NCBI GenBank assembly: GCA_902792515.1
Contig: CADAZX010000020.1
Coordinates: forward strand, 1 to 64,000
Source of the DNA: an uncultured Ruminococcus sp.
Lineage (GTDB): Bacteria; Bacillota; Clostridia; UBA1212
Direction: 5' to 3'
DNA: 64,000 bases
The translations under genes were made by a program, and so were the position numbers. How positions within the stretch are numbered: position 1 is the first letter of the stretch; each line of letters opens with the position of its first letter. Positions 1 through 9,436 of the stretch are shown here, in pieces. A model generated the notes under the pieces. It was not told where the DNA came from. It saw only the letters and a list, made by a program, of their open reading frames with translations, and made no database searches.

Positions 1-102
1 TCGGGCGGTAGGAGTTGTAACCAATCCACAGCATCCCCTACAGTATAGCATATGACCTTGGAGAGGGTCACTAAAAACTACTACTCTATAATACAAGGAT
101 TT

Positions 103-240
103 GATTCGGCGTTTTGAAAGAAACTGATTCGGTGTTTTGAAAGAAATCGATTCGGCGTTTTGAAAGAAATTGATTCGGTGTTTTGAAATGATTTGATTCG
201 GTGTTTTGAAAGAAACTAATTCGGCGTTTTGAAAAAATCG
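103..240. repeat. Six tandem 23-bp direct repeats
   Basis: Six head-to-tail units of exactly 23 bp begin at 103, 126, 149, 172, 195 and 218. The shared core is ATTCGGYGTTTTGAAA, followed by a more variable 7-base tail; position 8 of the unit alternates between C and T. There are no unique spacers, so this is not a CRISPR array. The 23-bp period is close to two helical turns, which would put each core on the same DNA face. Function is unknown; iteron-like protein binding or the edge of a mobile element are both possible. Confidence 0.95.
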
Positions 241-257
241 CAAAATTACGCGCGCCG

Positions 258-290
258 AAAATAAAACAAGACCGCGCCCGAAACGCGGCC
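258..290 (-). terminator. Rho-independent terminator of the FGGY kinase gene
   Basis: Read on the minus strand, GGCCGCG and CGCGGTC pair around a TTTCGGG loop with one wobble pair, followed by a T-rich run (TTGTTTTATTTT). It lies about 80 bases past the kinase stop codon. Confidence 0.75.
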
Positions 291-367
291 TTGCTAAGAG
301 CATGTTGTTTTAAATAACCCGGCTGACACGCTTTTGTTGGCGCCCGGTGAAGGAGGCGGGGATTAAA

Positions 368-1783
368 TTACAGATCCTCGTGCTCCGCCAGCAAAGCGGC
401 GCCGAGAGCGGCTTCTTCCCTGGATTCGGGCATCGAGAGCTCGAGGCCGAACTTTTCGGAAATGGACTCGCAGAGGGTGGGGTTGAGGCGGAGACCGTTG
501 CCGGCGCCGACCAGTTCGCGGTGACCGGAGGCGGCGAAGGGTTTGACCTCGCCGTAGAGGGAGTAGAGCTCGGAGGCGATGCCTTCGGAGAAGCCAGCCG
601 CGAGGGTGCCCATTGTGAAGTTGTCGGTGCCGATGTTTTCGATGGCGCCGCGTTTTTGCGGGTTGGCGCGCGTGCCGCTGAAGGTGGTGTTGACGACCGG
701 GGCGGGCGTGAGGCCTGTGCCTGCCGGAAGTTTGGCGTCGCCGGTGGGCGAGCGGAGGAGTTTCAACGTTTCGCGGTGGGATCTCACGGCCTTGTCCATG
801 GCGTCGTAAACCATCTCGGGGCTGGGCTCAAAGCCGGCAATGCGCTCGACCGTCTCGCGGAACATGTCCGCCAGAAGGGCGTACGCGCGGCCGCCGCAAA
901 GGGCTGCGCCGACGGCAATGTTGCGGCCGCCGAAATAGGGCCGGAGCTCGACGTCGCCGCCTGTAATTTTCAGCTTCTTTTCGGCAAATTTCGATGCTGC
1001 GTCGTCGCATGCGATGCAGGAGACCTGGCTGCCTGTTCCGACGTTCACGGAGAGCACGTCGGCGCTCATGCCGACTGCGTCAAAAAGGGCCGCCTGATTG
1101 TCGCCAATCGCCGCGGCGACCGGAATTCCGGTTTTCGCCTCGCCGACAAACGTCACCTTTCCGCGGTGGGTAATGCGCGGGAAAAACGACGCGTCGACGC
1201 CGAGAGCCTCAATGCGGTCGAGCAGGAACTGCTTCCCCTCGAGGTCGTAAGCGCCGATGGAAGCGGCGTTCGTGGGGTGGAGGAGCGGCCTGTTTTTGCC
1301 GGTGAGCGACATTACCGCGAGGTCGGCGACCGTCGCAAAGCAGACGGCGCCTTCGGGAACGAGCCCGTTCACGGTGTTGTAAAAATGCGTCACGGCGCCG
1401 TAGCCTGTCGATGCGCCTGTGCCGGTTGCCTGCGAAAAATACTCCGCGTAAGTGAGGCCGTCTTTGTAGGGGAGGTTGCCCCTGCCGTCCTGCCAGGAAA
1501 AAACGGGCGAAACGGGCTTGCCGTTAGCGTCGATGTATACGATTCCGTGCATCTGACCTGTCACGCCTATCGAGTCGGCGCGGCCGAATTCGAGCAGTTC
1601 GCGAAGAACCGCCTGCGTGATTTCGAGCGCCCGGTTCACGTCGATGAGACGCGCGTAGGGAACGTCCGGCTTGACGGGTGCGCCGCCGCGGTGGGTGATG
1701 CTCTTGACGAGTCTGCCGCTGTCGGTGTCAAACAGAACGCCGCAGATGCTTGTTGTGCCAATGTCGAGTCCAATACGGTACAT
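368..1783 (-). CDS. FGGY-family carbohydrate kinase, sedoheptulokinase-like
   Basis: A 471-residue ATP-dependent sugar kinase of the actin-like FGGY family, cytoplasmic. The N-terminus has the phosphate-1 loop (GLDIGTTSICGVLFD, residues 5-19). Near residue 75 is TGQMHGIVYID, followed by SPVFSWQDGRGN, a sequence style typical of sedoheptulokinases and related FGGY enzymes. The C-terminal ATP domain shows VGTGSQVS and GAGNGLRLNP. Length fits the family. The substrate cannot be fixed from sequence: sedoheptulose is the best guess, xylulose or another ketose is possible. The gene stands alone, with its own promoter and terminator and no adjacent sugar transporter, so no pathway is indicated by neighbours. 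Confidence 0.8.
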   Translation of the reverse strand: MYRIGLDIGTTSICGVLFDTDSGRLVKSITHRGGAPVKPDVPYARLIDVNRALEITQAVLRELLEFGRADSIGVTGQMHGIVYIDANGKPVSPVFSWQDGRGNLPYKDGLTYAEYFSQATGTGASTGYGAVTHFYNTVNGLVPEGAVCFATVADLAVMSLTGKNRPLLHPTNAASIGAYDLEGKQFLLDRIEALGVDASFFPRITHRGKVTFVGEAKTGIPVAAAIGDNQAALFDAVGMSADVLSVNVGTGSQVSCIACDDAASKFAEKKLKITGGDVELRPYFGGRNIAVGAALCGGRAYALLADMFRETVERIAGFEPSPEMVYDAMDKAVRSHRETLKLLRSPTGDAKLPAGTGLTPAPVVNTTFSGTRANPQKRGAIENIGTDNFTMGTLAAGFSEGIASELYSLYGEVKPFAASGHRELVGAGNGLRLNPTLCESISEKFGLELSMPESREEAALGAALLAEHEDL

Positions 1784-1845
1784 GTTTTCTGCCTTTGCAA
1801 TTGTCCAATCCGGTTTTTTCTCTCCTTTTAGCGGAGAGTCCTCTT

Positions 1846-1874
1846 ATTGTATCACTTCTTTTATTGTTTTTCAC
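1846..1874 (-). promoter_or_regulatory. Promoter of the FGGY kinase gene
   Basis: On the minus strand GTGAAA (-35, 1869-1874) and TACAAT (-10, 1846-1851) are 17 bases apart, about 65 bases upstream of the start codon. The leader contains a small CTCTCC/GGAGAG stem. Confidence 0.55.
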
Positions 1875-1907
1875 CCACTTTTGTTGCTTTTATTTCCCTA
1901 ATCAGGA

Positions 1908-1955
1908 AGAAAAAAAGCGCCCGCGGGACGTTAGCGCCCCGTGAACGCTTTTTGA
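1908..1955 (-). terminator. Terminator after the lipoprotein gene
   Basis: A long imperfect GC-rich hairpin (AGCG...CGCT ends with an inner stem rich in C and G) is followed on the minus strand by seven T residues. It has T or A runs on both sides and could act in both directions. Confidence 0.65.
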
Positions 1956-2010
1956 ATGTTTAAATCGCTTTTCGCGGTTTTGCCTGCCGCGAACCGTTTC
2001 AGGCAGGAAA

Positions 2011-3000
2011 TCAGTACGCCTTCACGCAGAAGTTGTCGATCACCGCGCCGGTCAGGTGGGTCCAGACCATCATTGCCGAGCCGGACATGTTGCCGACGTT
2101 GTTTTCCGCGGATGCAACCTTGTTCCCGGACGCGTCGAAAAGCGTGACTTCGTCCTCGCCGACCTCCATGTGGCAGACAAAAGTGCCGTCGATGTAGAGG
2201 TACGCCTTCAGGTCGTCAGTCTGAATCATCGTGACGTGGCGCTCCTCGTCAAAATAGTCCTTCTGCCCGAATTCGAGGATCATGGATTTGTCCGGCCAGC
2301 CGCCTTCGCTGCCGCTTTCACCGACGCCGTAAACCGGGAACCGCCCCTTGTCGTTGAGCCCGAAAAACAGGCCGTTGCCCGCGGTGGTGGGCACGAAACC
2401 GGTCGGCTCGTTGACGAAGCAGCCGATCATGAGGCCTACCCACTCGTACTGCTTGAGGTCATCCCTCGGCAGCGCGATCTTGTAGTCGAACGAGAGCTCG
2501 AACTGCTCGTAGTCGCCGAATTCGTCGAAAATCTGGGCAAAAAACGAATTGTGGTTGACATCGGGCGCGCCGTTTGCGAATGACAGACAGAGCTTTCCGT
2601 CGTTGACCTCGAGAAGGTCGGTCGAAAGCGTTCCGGCGTCTTCAAGAAGGTCGTCGACGGTCTTGCCGTTGAAGTCCTCAAAATAGAGGGTGTCGACGTG
2701 TTCCTGGCCTTCCGTAAAAGGCTTGCCCTTGTTGTCGCCGAGAGCGGGCTTTGAAGGGGGCGCCGCGGTCGGTTCATCGGTCGGGGCGGCGGTCTCTTCG
2801 GGGGCCTGTGTTTCTTCCGGCTCTTGGGAATCCGCCGGCGCGTCAGTCGGGTCTGCGGGGGTAGCGGTGACCTCGGAGGTCGGGCTTTCGGGTTTTCCGG
2901 TTTCGGCAGGCTCCGGCTTGTCAGGCTTCGCGCATGATGCCATGCAGACGATCAGCGCCGCGGTCAAAACTGTCAGAATGAGCTTATTTAAAATTTTCAT
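2011..3000 (-). CDS. Predicted lipoprotein with jelly-roll-like domain, unknown function
   Basis: A 329-residue exported protein. The signal peptide ends in a lipobox (CMASC, Cys at about residue 23), so the protein should be anchored in the outer leaflet of the membrane. Residues 25-95 are a Pro/Thr/Glu/Ala-rich linker that would lift the folded part through the wall. The C-terminal ~230 residues are rich in beta strands and aromatic residues (for example FELSFDYKIAL, VGLMIGCFV, KAYLYIDGTF) and resemble concanavalin-like/LamG jelly rolls, which often bind glycans. No catalytic motif is evident. A GGAGAA ribosome site precedes the ATG. The fold call is inference. Confidence 0.7.
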   Translation of the reverse strand: MKILNKLILTVLTAALIVCMASCAKPDKPEPAETGKPESPTSEVTATPADPTDAPADSQEPEETQAPEETAAPTDEPTAAPPSKPALGDNKGKPFTEGQEHVDTLYFEDFNGKTVDDLLEDAGTLSTDLLEVNDGKLCLSFANGAPDVNHNSFFAQIFDEFGDYEQFELSFDYKIALPRDDLKQYEWVGLMIGCFVNEPTGFVPTTAGNGLFFGLNDKGRFPVYGVGESGSEGGWPDKSMILEFGQKDYFDEERHVTMIQTDDLKAYLYIDGTFVCHMEVGEDEVTLFDASGNKVASAENNVGNMSGSAMMVWTHLTGAVIDNFCVKAY

Positions 3001-3054
3001 AACTTCTCCGTTGAAAAAAAGTCAGTTTTATGCGCCGTCCGGCGCGTTTTTTAT

Positions 3055-3083
3055 ATTATACTCTATTTTTGCGCCGGTGAAAA
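3055..3083 (-). promoter_or_regulatory. Promoter of the lipoprotein gene at 2011-3000
   Basis: Minus-strand TTTTCA (3078-3083) and a perfect TATAAT (3055-3060) with 17 bases between them. The leader contains a short GCGCC/GGCGC stem. Confidence 0.6.
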
Positions 3084-3349
3084 GAGTACTTCTTAAGGTA
3101 CTTCTTAAGGCGGCACGAAAACGCGGCACGAAAACCGCGGCGCCACGTCACTTTTCGTCACTTTTCGACATCTTTCGACTTTTCTGCGCGGGGCAGGATC
3201 CGGTTTGCGACATTTTTTAACAATTTGTTGTCCAAAACGATTTCTCAGGAGTGCTTTGAGGCTAAAACTGTCAAAGTTTAAGCGTATTTTCCACCTTTTG
3301 AGGCGCGTTTTGGAGAATATTTTTGCGGGCGAAAACGGGCTTGAAATCC

Positions 3350-3378
3350 TTGAAGGAAGGGCGCGGGGATGGTATAAT
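3350..3378 (+). promoter_or_regulatory. Promoter upstream of the flavin reductase-like gene
   Basis: TTGAAG (3350-3355), a 17-base spacer and TATAAT (3373-3378), with the extended -10 sequence GATGG directly before the hexamer. About 130 bases of leader follow. Confidence 0.65.
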
Positions 3379-3516
3379 ACAAGCAGGGCAGGAACGCTTG
3401 GGGAAACCTTGGAGAAACCGTGAAGGCGCCGGACCGGCGTACGTTTTGGCGAGAGGATTCTGGCGGCGTGAAACCTCAAAATACAGTTTATTCGCGAAAA
3501 ATTCGGGAGGGGAAAT

Positions 3517-4452
3517 ATGTCAGACTTTAAGGATCTGAGAATCGTTGACAACTTTTACCAGACGTCGCTGTTCTTTCCAATGCCGGCGGTGCTCGTAAGC
3601 ACGCTTGCGGACGACGGTGAGACGAACTGCGGAGCCTACTCGCTTGTCCAGCCGTACTATGTGGCCGGAAAGGACTACTACGCGATGCTGCTTTCGTGCC
3701 GCAACTCGTCGAACACTGCTCAGAACATTATCAAACGCAAGAAGTGCGCGATCAACTTTTTCCCGGACGACCGGAAATACTTCAAGGAAGCCGTGAGACT
3801 CGGGTGGCCGGGCGACACGACGGCGGAGAAAATGAAGGATTTTTCGATGACTCTGGTGGATGGTTTGAGGGCGGAGAACGACCCTGCGGGCAAGTATCCG
3901 AAGATCGTTAACGAGTCGTTCCAGGTTATCGAGTGCACGTGGGTGGACACGCTTGACGGCGCGGAAAACGACAAGCCGATGGCCGAGGGAGAGGACCACT
4001 ACACGCTTGAAAAGTATCACGACTTCAACGGCATCACAAGTCCGTACGGAGCGCATTTTATTCTAAAAGTAGACAAAATTCTGATGAAGCCCAAATATTG
4101 GGAGGCGATCGTGAACGGCGTGCGCGGAAGAGATTTTCCGCCGTGCCCGGTCGATTACGGCTACAGGGACTCCAAGAATTTCTGGTACCACAAGAAGAGA
4201 AAACTCATCGCGGAACTGCTGCCGGTGAGAAAGACGACGCTCGCTTCGGTGAGGTACGCCGCGGACAGGATCGATCCTACGGTGCACTTTTCGGACGACG
4301 CGCTTGAGACGATCGTGAACGTGCCGAGGATATTCCTGCCGACGGTCCTGAGAGGCTGCGTGGCGTGGGCGAAGGAGAACAATGTTACCGAAATCACGGC
4401 TGCGGAGATGAAGATCATCAACGACAAGCGGAATAAGGAAAAGAATAAATAA
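3517..4452 (+). CDS. Flavin reductase-like FMN-binding protein with C-terminal PCP_red-like domain
   Basis: A 311-residue cytoplasmic protein with an AGGGGAA-type ribosome site just before the ATG. Residues 15-200 match the FMN-binding split barrel of the flavin reductase-like family: MPAVLVSTLADDGETNCGAYSL near the start, then LSCRNSSNTAQNI and CAINFF. The last ~55 residues (IVNVPRIFLPTVLRGCVAW... ending in EITAAEMKIIND) have the pattern of the small PCP_red domain, otherwise known from the C-terminus of light-independent protochlorophyllide reductase subunits and some stand-alone clostridial proteins. The expected chemistry is NAD(P)H-FMN reduction or FMN-dependent redox transfer; the actual substrate is unknown. 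The gene is monocistronic or read on into the next surface-protein gene (54 bases). Confidence 0.7.
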   Translation: MSDFKDLRIVDNFYQTSLFFPMPAVLVSTLADDGETNCGAYSLVQPYYVAGKDYYAMLLSCRNSSNTAQNIIKRKKCAINFFPDDRKYFKEAVRLGWPGDTTAEKMKDFSMTLVDGLRAENDPAGKYPKIVNESFQVIECTWVDTLDGAENDKPMAEGEDHYTLEKYHDFNGITSPYGAHFILKVDKILMKPKYWEAIVNGVRGRDFPPCPVDYGYRDSKNFWYHKKRKLIAELLPVRKTTLASVRYAADRIDPTVHFSDDALETIVNVPRIFLPTVLRGCVAWAKENNVTEITAAEMKIINDKRNKEKNK

Positions 4453-4506
4453 TTTTTGTGTTGAGGACAGGTGCCGCTTTGGACGGCCGGTCGGAGGTGC
4501 GTTTTT

Positions 4507-7485
4507 ATGACGGTAAAAAGAAAGGCGGGCTCGCTTGCGGCCGCGATAATGACAGTTGCCGCGCTCACGGTTGCGGCTGTGATATTTTCCGTATTTTCAG
4601 GCGGAAAACCGGTTGAGGCGGAGGCTGCCGATTCGGCCGTCACGCTTGTGAGAGAGGCGGTTGAACTCGTTGTGGGCGAGACGGACGTGCTCACGACGAA
4701 GAAGGAAGTCAAGGACGCGAAGTGGACGTCTTCGGACGAGAGCGTAGTGACGGTAGACGCCGGCGGTACGGTGAAGGGAATCAAGCCCGGTTCCGCCGAG
4801 GTGACTGTTTCGTCTGACTCGGGTTCGGCCGTTTGCAGGATTTTTGTTGTCGAAAAGGAGTACAGCTTTGACGACGACATTATGATATCGATTTTCTGGC
4901 CGCCTACGCAGAACTACGTGAACGACGAGCAGTACAAGCTTATGGCGGACGCGGGAATCACATGGGTTATGGGCGCAGGCGACAACCTCGGTTCGAAGGC
5001 GACGCAGCTGAAGATGCTCGAGCTCTGCTACAAGTACGGGATCCATATGACGGTCGGCGACTCGAGACTCGGTTCAGGCCTGCTCAATATGAGCGAAAAA
5101 CAGATCAAAAAGGTCGTTGACGAGTACAGAAACGTTCCCGGCGCGAACGGGTACTATATGCTCGACGAGCCTTTCAACCCGAACGTCTTTATAAAGGCTT
5201 ACAGGGTTCTGAAAGAGCTGGATCCGAATTCGTATATGCACCTCAACTTCCTGCCGTATGCCGCTTACGGTTCGATCGACGTCTACAAGGCGCAGATGAA
5301 CGACTGGCTGAAGCTGTGCGCGCAGACAGGTCACAAGCAGGACTACCTGATGTACGACCTGTACCCGTTCGGGCTGGCGGCCGGTTCGATGAACAGGACC
5401 GGATTTTTGCTCAACCTGAACGCGGTGCGCGAGGTCGGACTTGCGAACGGCGTAAAAACAGGCACGTATATTCAATCGGTCACTCAGGAGGTTGCGTTCA
5501 GATCGCCAACCGAGTCGGAAACGCGCTACGAAATAAACATGGCGCTCGCGTTCGGCGTAAAGCAGCTTTCGTACTTCACGTGGTTCACGCCTTACAACCG
5601 CAGCGAGCCTTTTATCGACGGAATCATCCATTGGGACGGCACTCCGAACCCTAAATACGAGTTCATCTGCAGGCTGAATCAGGAGGTCCACAACCTGGGG
5701 CCGACGCTCATCAAGTGCGACAGCCTCGAGGTGTACCAGGGGCGCAACAAATACGACGCGATGGAGCTCATTCCCGACGACTTTTTCGTGCAGTCCGAGA
5801 CAAAAGCGGACTTTACTGTCGCGTATTTGAGAGACCGCGAGACCGGCAGAAACTACTGCATGGTCGTGAACAACAACTTCTCGAAGGCGAAGGATTTCAG
5901 TCTGAAGTTTGACAAAGAGATCACGTCGCTCGAGTATTTGTCGGAGAAGGACGGAAAGGCGTACAAGCAGGAGCTTTCGGAAGGAAACGTGGCGGATTTT
6001 GAACTCGAAGCGGGCGGCGCGAGGCTGTTCGTGCTCCCTGAGGGGTACGATTTCAGCAAGAAACGCGAATGGGTGCCCGGTATGAATGAGAATCTTGCCG
6101 CTCACGCGAGCATAATGTGCGATTCGTCCGTGGGATCGGGCGGCTGGTACATGAGCGCGCTGAACGACGGCGTAAGGTTCTCGGGCGGCGGAATGGAAGG
6201 CTGGACGCCTGAATCCGGAAACAACAGCGGCATGGCGGTGCTCGATTTCGGCAGGAGCGTGGAGTTCAACCGCGTCGACATTTATCCGGCGGGGTCGCGG
6301 TTCGGGTACGGCATAAATATGCCGGGAAGCTTCGTGCTGGCTGTTTCGGAAGACGCGGAGACGTGGTACAAGCTGGCTGAGGCAAAGAACTTTAAAGTGC
6401 TTTTGGACACCGCGCCTTCGGTTACTTTTGAGACCGTAAAGGCCAGGTATCTGAGAATCATCGCTTCCGATTTTCCTGCGGGAAAGCTGGAAATCTGCGA
6501 GATCGAGGTCTACAATGACGACGGCGGAACACCTCCCACGGAGCTTGTCTCGGGAGCGGGAATGTCCGAGCGCGGCGAAAACGTCGTGAAGTACAAAGAG
6601 GGCAAGAGCATTTCAAAAGGGAAGCCGGTAACGGTGTCTTCGTACCCGCAGGGAGCGGAGTACAAATCGTGGGGCTGGTGGCCGGATTTTCTGACCGACG
6701 GCGACCTTAAGAGAGGCTGGACGTCGAACGTCAAGATCCATATGGACCAGGCGGAGTCGCCCGAGTTCGCGATCATAGATCTTCAGGACTACTTCAATAT
6801 CGACGCGATTTCCGTGTCGCCGAACGGCTGCTGGCCGGAGGATTTCGAGATCAGGATATCCGACAATATGACTGACTGGGAGACTGTCGCAAGCGAGAGC
6901 GGGTCGAAGGCGCCGAAGGATTTTTATACCCTAAATTTAGACGGAAACAAGCATGCACGATACGTGATGTTCTACGCGTCCAAACTGACGAAAACCGCCG
7001 CTGACGGATATATGCTGCAGCTCGGAGAGGTTGACGTCACGGGTACTCCGTTCAAGAACGTCGAAGAGGCGCAGTCGCTTATAGACACGTTTAAGGCCGC
7101 GGGAGGCTCCGAAGACGCAGCATCGCTGAAGGCGGTGCGCGAGATCCTGGCTGACAAGAATTCGACTCAGTCGCAGCTCGACAAGGCGATGAAGGATATG
7201 CTCGCGGAGGTCGGCAAGAGTATTCCCGCAGCGGAGCAGGCGGAGAGGGCGGTTTACACGTTTGAGACGGTCGACAATCCGATGACCGTGAAGGACGACA
7301 CGCCTGTTCCGACCGCGTTACCCGCGGATTCAACAGACGGTCCTGACGGTCCGGAAACGCCCGGAAAAGACGGCCCGGGGAAGATACTGCTTGTGGCGGG
7401 AATCGTCGCGGGTGTCGCGCTTCTGGCTGCGGCGGCTGTGGTGATTGCCGTGAAAATTGGCGGAAAGAAGAAAAAAGAGGATTGA
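4507..7485 (+). CDS. Large surface-anchored glycosidase-like protein (Ig-like, TIM-barrel-like, two F5/8C modules, C-terminal TM)
   Basis: About 992 residues. ATG at 4507 is chosen because CGGAGGTG lies eight bases upstream; an in-frame GTG at 4471 has no such site. Modules in order: signal peptide (1-40); Big_2 bacterial Ig-like domain (about 40-112, KWTSSDESVVTVD...VKGIKPGSAEVTV); a predicted TIM-barrel catalytic region (about 115-430; ISIFWPPTQ, YYMLDEPFNP, FTWFTPYN), where the Asp-Glu in LDEPF could be catalytic; two discoidin-like F5/8C carbohydrate-binding modules (about 520-665 and 690-840); a FIVAR-like helical pair (about 845-905); a Pro/Thr linker and a C-terminal membrane helix with a Lys-rich tail. 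No LPXTG motif. Probable role is surface glycan recognition or breakdown; the glycosidase family is not assigned. Confidence 0.7.
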   Translation: MTVKRKAGSLAAAIMTVAALTVAAVIFSVFSGGKPVEAEAADSAVTLVREAVELVVGETDVLTTKKEVKDAKWTSSDESVVTVDAGGTVKGIKPGSAEVTVSSDSGSAVCRIFVVEKEYSFDDDIMISIFWPPTQNYVNDEQYKLMADAGITWVMGAGDNLGSKATQLKMLELCYKYGIHMTVGDSRLGSGLLNMSEKQIKKVVDEYRNVPGANGYYMLDEPFNPNVFIKAYRVLKELDPNSYMHLNFLPYAAYGSIDVYKAQMNDWLKLCAQTGHKQDYLMYDLYPFGLAAGSMNRTGFLLNLNAVREVGLANGVKTGTYIQSVTQEVAFRSPTESETRYEINMALAFGVKQLSYFTWFTPYNRSEPFIDGIIHWDGTPNPKYEFICRLNQEVHNLGPTLIKCDSLEVYQGRNKYDAMELIPDDFFVQSETKADFTVAYLRDRETGRNYCMVVNNNFSKAKDFSLKFDKEITSLEYLSEKDGKAYKQELSEGNVADFELEAGGARLFVLPEGYDFSKKREWVPGMNENLAAHASIMCDSSVGSGGWYMSALNDGVRFSGGGMEGWTPESGNNSGMAVLDFGRSVEFNRVDIYPAGSRFGYGINMPGSFVLAVSEDAETWYKLAEAKNFKVLLDTAPSVTFETVKARYLRIIASDFPAGKLEICEIEVYNDDGGTPPTELVSGAGMSERGENVVKYKEGKSISKGKPVTVSSYPQGAEYKSWGWWPDFLTDGDLKRGWTSNVKIHMDQAESPEFAIIDLQDYFNIDAISVSPNGCWPEDFEIRISDNMTDWETVASESGSKAPKDFYTLNLDGNKHARYVMFYASKLTKTAADGYMLQLGEVDVTGTPFKNVEEAQSLIDTFKAAGGSEDAASLKAVREILADKNSTQSQLDKAMKDMLAEVGKSIPAAEQAERAVYTFETVDNPMTVKDDTPVPTALPADSTDGPDGPETPGKDGPGKILLVAGIVAGVALLAAAAVVIAVKIGGKKKKED

Positions 7486-7554
7486 ACGGGATTCCGCTCA
7501 ATTGATTGATTTTACCTATAAATAGACCGGAAACAGGCCGGCTTGGAGGATTTT

Positions 7555-9336
7555 ATGAGAATTACTGACGATGTTTTTTACGTAGGCGTTAACGACCACG
7601 ACATTGACCTTTTCGAGGGTCACTACATTGTGCCGGAGGGCATGGCGTACAACTCCTACCTGATCAAGGACCGGAAGATCGCCGTTATGGATTCGGTGGA
7701 CGCCGCATTCACGCACGAGTGGCTGGACAATATTTCCGAGGCGCTCGGTGGAAGAAAGCCGGACTATCTTGTGGTTCAGCATATGGAGCCCGACCACTCG
7801 GCGAACATTGTGAACTTCATGCAGGCGTACCCGGAGGCGACTGTCGTGTCGTCCGTGAAGGCGTTTCAGATGATGAAAAACTTTTTCGGGAAGGAATTTG
7901 AGGACAGGAGAATCGTTGTCGGCGAAGGTTCCACGCTTGAGCTTGGCCGCCACACGCTGACGTTCGTGACGGCGCCGATGGTTCACTGGCCCGAGGTGAT
8001 CGTGACGTACGACAGTGCGGACGGAATTCTTTTCAGCGCTGACGGCTTCGGAAAGTTCGGGGCGCTCAAAAAGGACGTCACCGACACGGATGAGGACGGC
8101 GAGGGCTGGGACTGCGAGGCGCGCAGGTACTACTTCGGAATAGTCGGAAAATACGGCGCGCAGGTGCAGGCGCTTCTCAGAAAGGCCGAGGCTCTCGACA
8201 TAAGGATGATCTGCCCGCTCCACGGACCGGTTCTTAACAAGAACATCGGCTACTACGTAAACAAGTACAATATCTGGTCGTCCTACGGCGTCGAGTCGGA
8301 CGGCATCGTCATCGCGTACACGTCGGTTTACGGCCACACGAAGGACGCCGTGAACCTTCTCGCCGACAAGCTTCGCGCCAAGGGATGCCCGAAGGTCGCG
8401 GTTCACGATCTCGCCAGAAGCGACATGGCCGAGGCGGTCGAGGACGCTTTCAGATACGGAAAAATCGTTCTCGCGACGACTACGTACAACGCCGGCATTT
8501 TCCCGTACATGCGCGAGTTTATCAATTCGCTCACCGAGAGGAATTTCTGCAACAGGACGGTCGCGTTCATCGAAAACGGCTCCTGGGCACCCAACGCCAC
8601 CAAGACGATGAAGGCAATGCTCGAGGGCTCCAAGAATTTGATTTTTGCCGAAAATTCGGTAAAAATCGTCTCCGCGTTGGACGACTCGTCAAAGCAGAAG
8701 ATCGACGCGCTGGCTGACGAACTCTGCGGAGAGTACCTGGCGAGAATGGACGCGACAGCCAACAAGAACGACCTTCGCGCGCTCTTCAAGATCGGCTACG
8801 GTTTGTACGTCATCACATCGCGGGACGGCGACAAGGACAACGGCTTTATCTGCAACACCGTGTCGCAGGTCACGAGCACTCCCAACCGCGTGGCGGTCTG
8901 CATCAACAAGCAGAATTACTCCCACCACTTGATCAAAAAGACCGGCGTCATGAACGTGAACTGCCTTTCCGTCGACGCGCCTTTTGACGTGTTCAAGTCG
9001 TTCGGATTCAGGAGCGGCAGAACGTGCGACAAGTTCGAGGGGATGGACGAGCCGAGGTCCGGCAACGGTTTAATGGTTGAGCAGTACGTCGATCTGGGCA
9101 CGCACGGAATGTTCATCTGTGAGGTGACAGAGGCGAGGGTGATCTCGGACAGAGAGACGATGACGTACACCTACTACCAGGCGAACGTGAAGCCGAAGCC
9201 GGAGACGAAGGGCAAGAAGGGCTTTGTGTGCAAGATATGCGGATACGTTTATGAAGGGGACGAGCTGCCGGAGGACTTTGTATGTCCGCTATGTAAACAC
9301 CCTGCATCAGACTTTGAACCATTACCTGAGAAATAA
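7555..9336 (+). CDS. fprA: Flavodiiron protein fused to flavin reductase and rubredoxin domains
   Basis: 593 residues from ATG 7555 (GGAGG six bases upstream). Domain order: metallo-beta-lactamase-fold diiron domain (1-245) with H76-x-E78-x-D80-H81, H144, D163 and a later PLHGP histidine; flavodoxin domain (about 250-395, YTSVYGHTKDA phosphate loop, FMN site); flavin reductase-like FMN domain (about 400-545); rubredoxin (about 550-590) with two CxxC knuckles (CKICGY, CPLCKH). Such enzymes reduce O2 to water and/or NO to N2O in anaerobes. The fused reductase and rubredoxin modules would let one polypeptide take electrons from NAD(P)H through rubredoxin to the diiron site. Cytoplasmic; a terminator follows. 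Confidence 0.9.
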   Translation: MRITDDVFYVGVNDHDIDLFEGHYIVPEGMAYNSYLIKDRKIAVMDSVDAAFTHEWLDNISEALGGRKPDYLVVQHMEPDHSANIVNFMQAYPEATVVSSVKAFQMMKNFFGKEFEDRRIVVGEGSTLELGRHTLTFVTAPMVHWPEVIVTYDSADGILFSADGFGKFGALKKDVTDTDEDGEGWDCEARRYYFGIVGKYGAQVQALLRKAEALDIRMICPLHGPVLNKNIGYYVNKYNIWSSYGVESDGIVIAYTSVYGHTKDAVNLLADKLRAKGCPKVAVHDLARSDMAEAVEDAFRYGKIVLATTTYNAGIFPYMREFINSLTERNFCNRTVAFIENGSWAPNATKTMKAMLEGSKNLIFAENSVKIVSALDDSSKQKIDALADELCGEYLARMDATANKNDLRALFKIGYGLYVITSRDGDKDNGFICNTVSQVTSTPNRVAVCINKQNYSHHLIKKTGVMNVNCLSVDAPFDVFKSFGFRSGRTCDKFEGMDEPRSGNGLMVEQYVDLGTHGMFICEVTEARVISDRETMTYTYYQANVKPKPETKGKKGFVCKICGYVYEGDELPEDFVCPLCKHPASDFEPLPEK

Positions 9337-9383
9337 TAAGAGGTTTATTTATTGGGCTAAAAGCGACTTTGAAAACAGTTTTA

Positions 9384-9436
9384 AAACAGTCAGTAGATTT
9401 TTGTGACTTCACGAAATCTGCTGACTGTTTTCGTTT
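9384..9436 (+). terminator. Terminator after the flavodiiron gene
   Basis: A long stem (AAACAGTCAG paired with CTGACTGTTT, inner AGATTT/AAATCT) with a short TGACTTCA-type loop, flanked by T-rich sequence on both strands, so it may be bidirectional and also close the argR transcript. Confidence 0.85.

Larger units (their letters stand above)
1..367. other. Non-coding left edge
   Basis: No gene can be supported here. A reading frame open from the window edge in the second plus frame ends at a TGA near base 55, so the first bases could be the tail of a gene lying outside the window, but 18 codons are too few to identify it. The rest holds the 23-bp repeat block and the terminator of the downstream minus-strand kinase, listed separately. 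Confidence 0.5.
3001..3516. other. Divergent intergenic region
   Basis: Holds promoters in both directions and no convincing gene. Between 3086 and about 3170 three successive short duplications stand side by side: a 12-base unit (GTACTTCTTAAG, twice), a 13-base unit (GCGGCACGAAAAC, twice) and GTCACTTTTC-like copies. Confidence 0.6.
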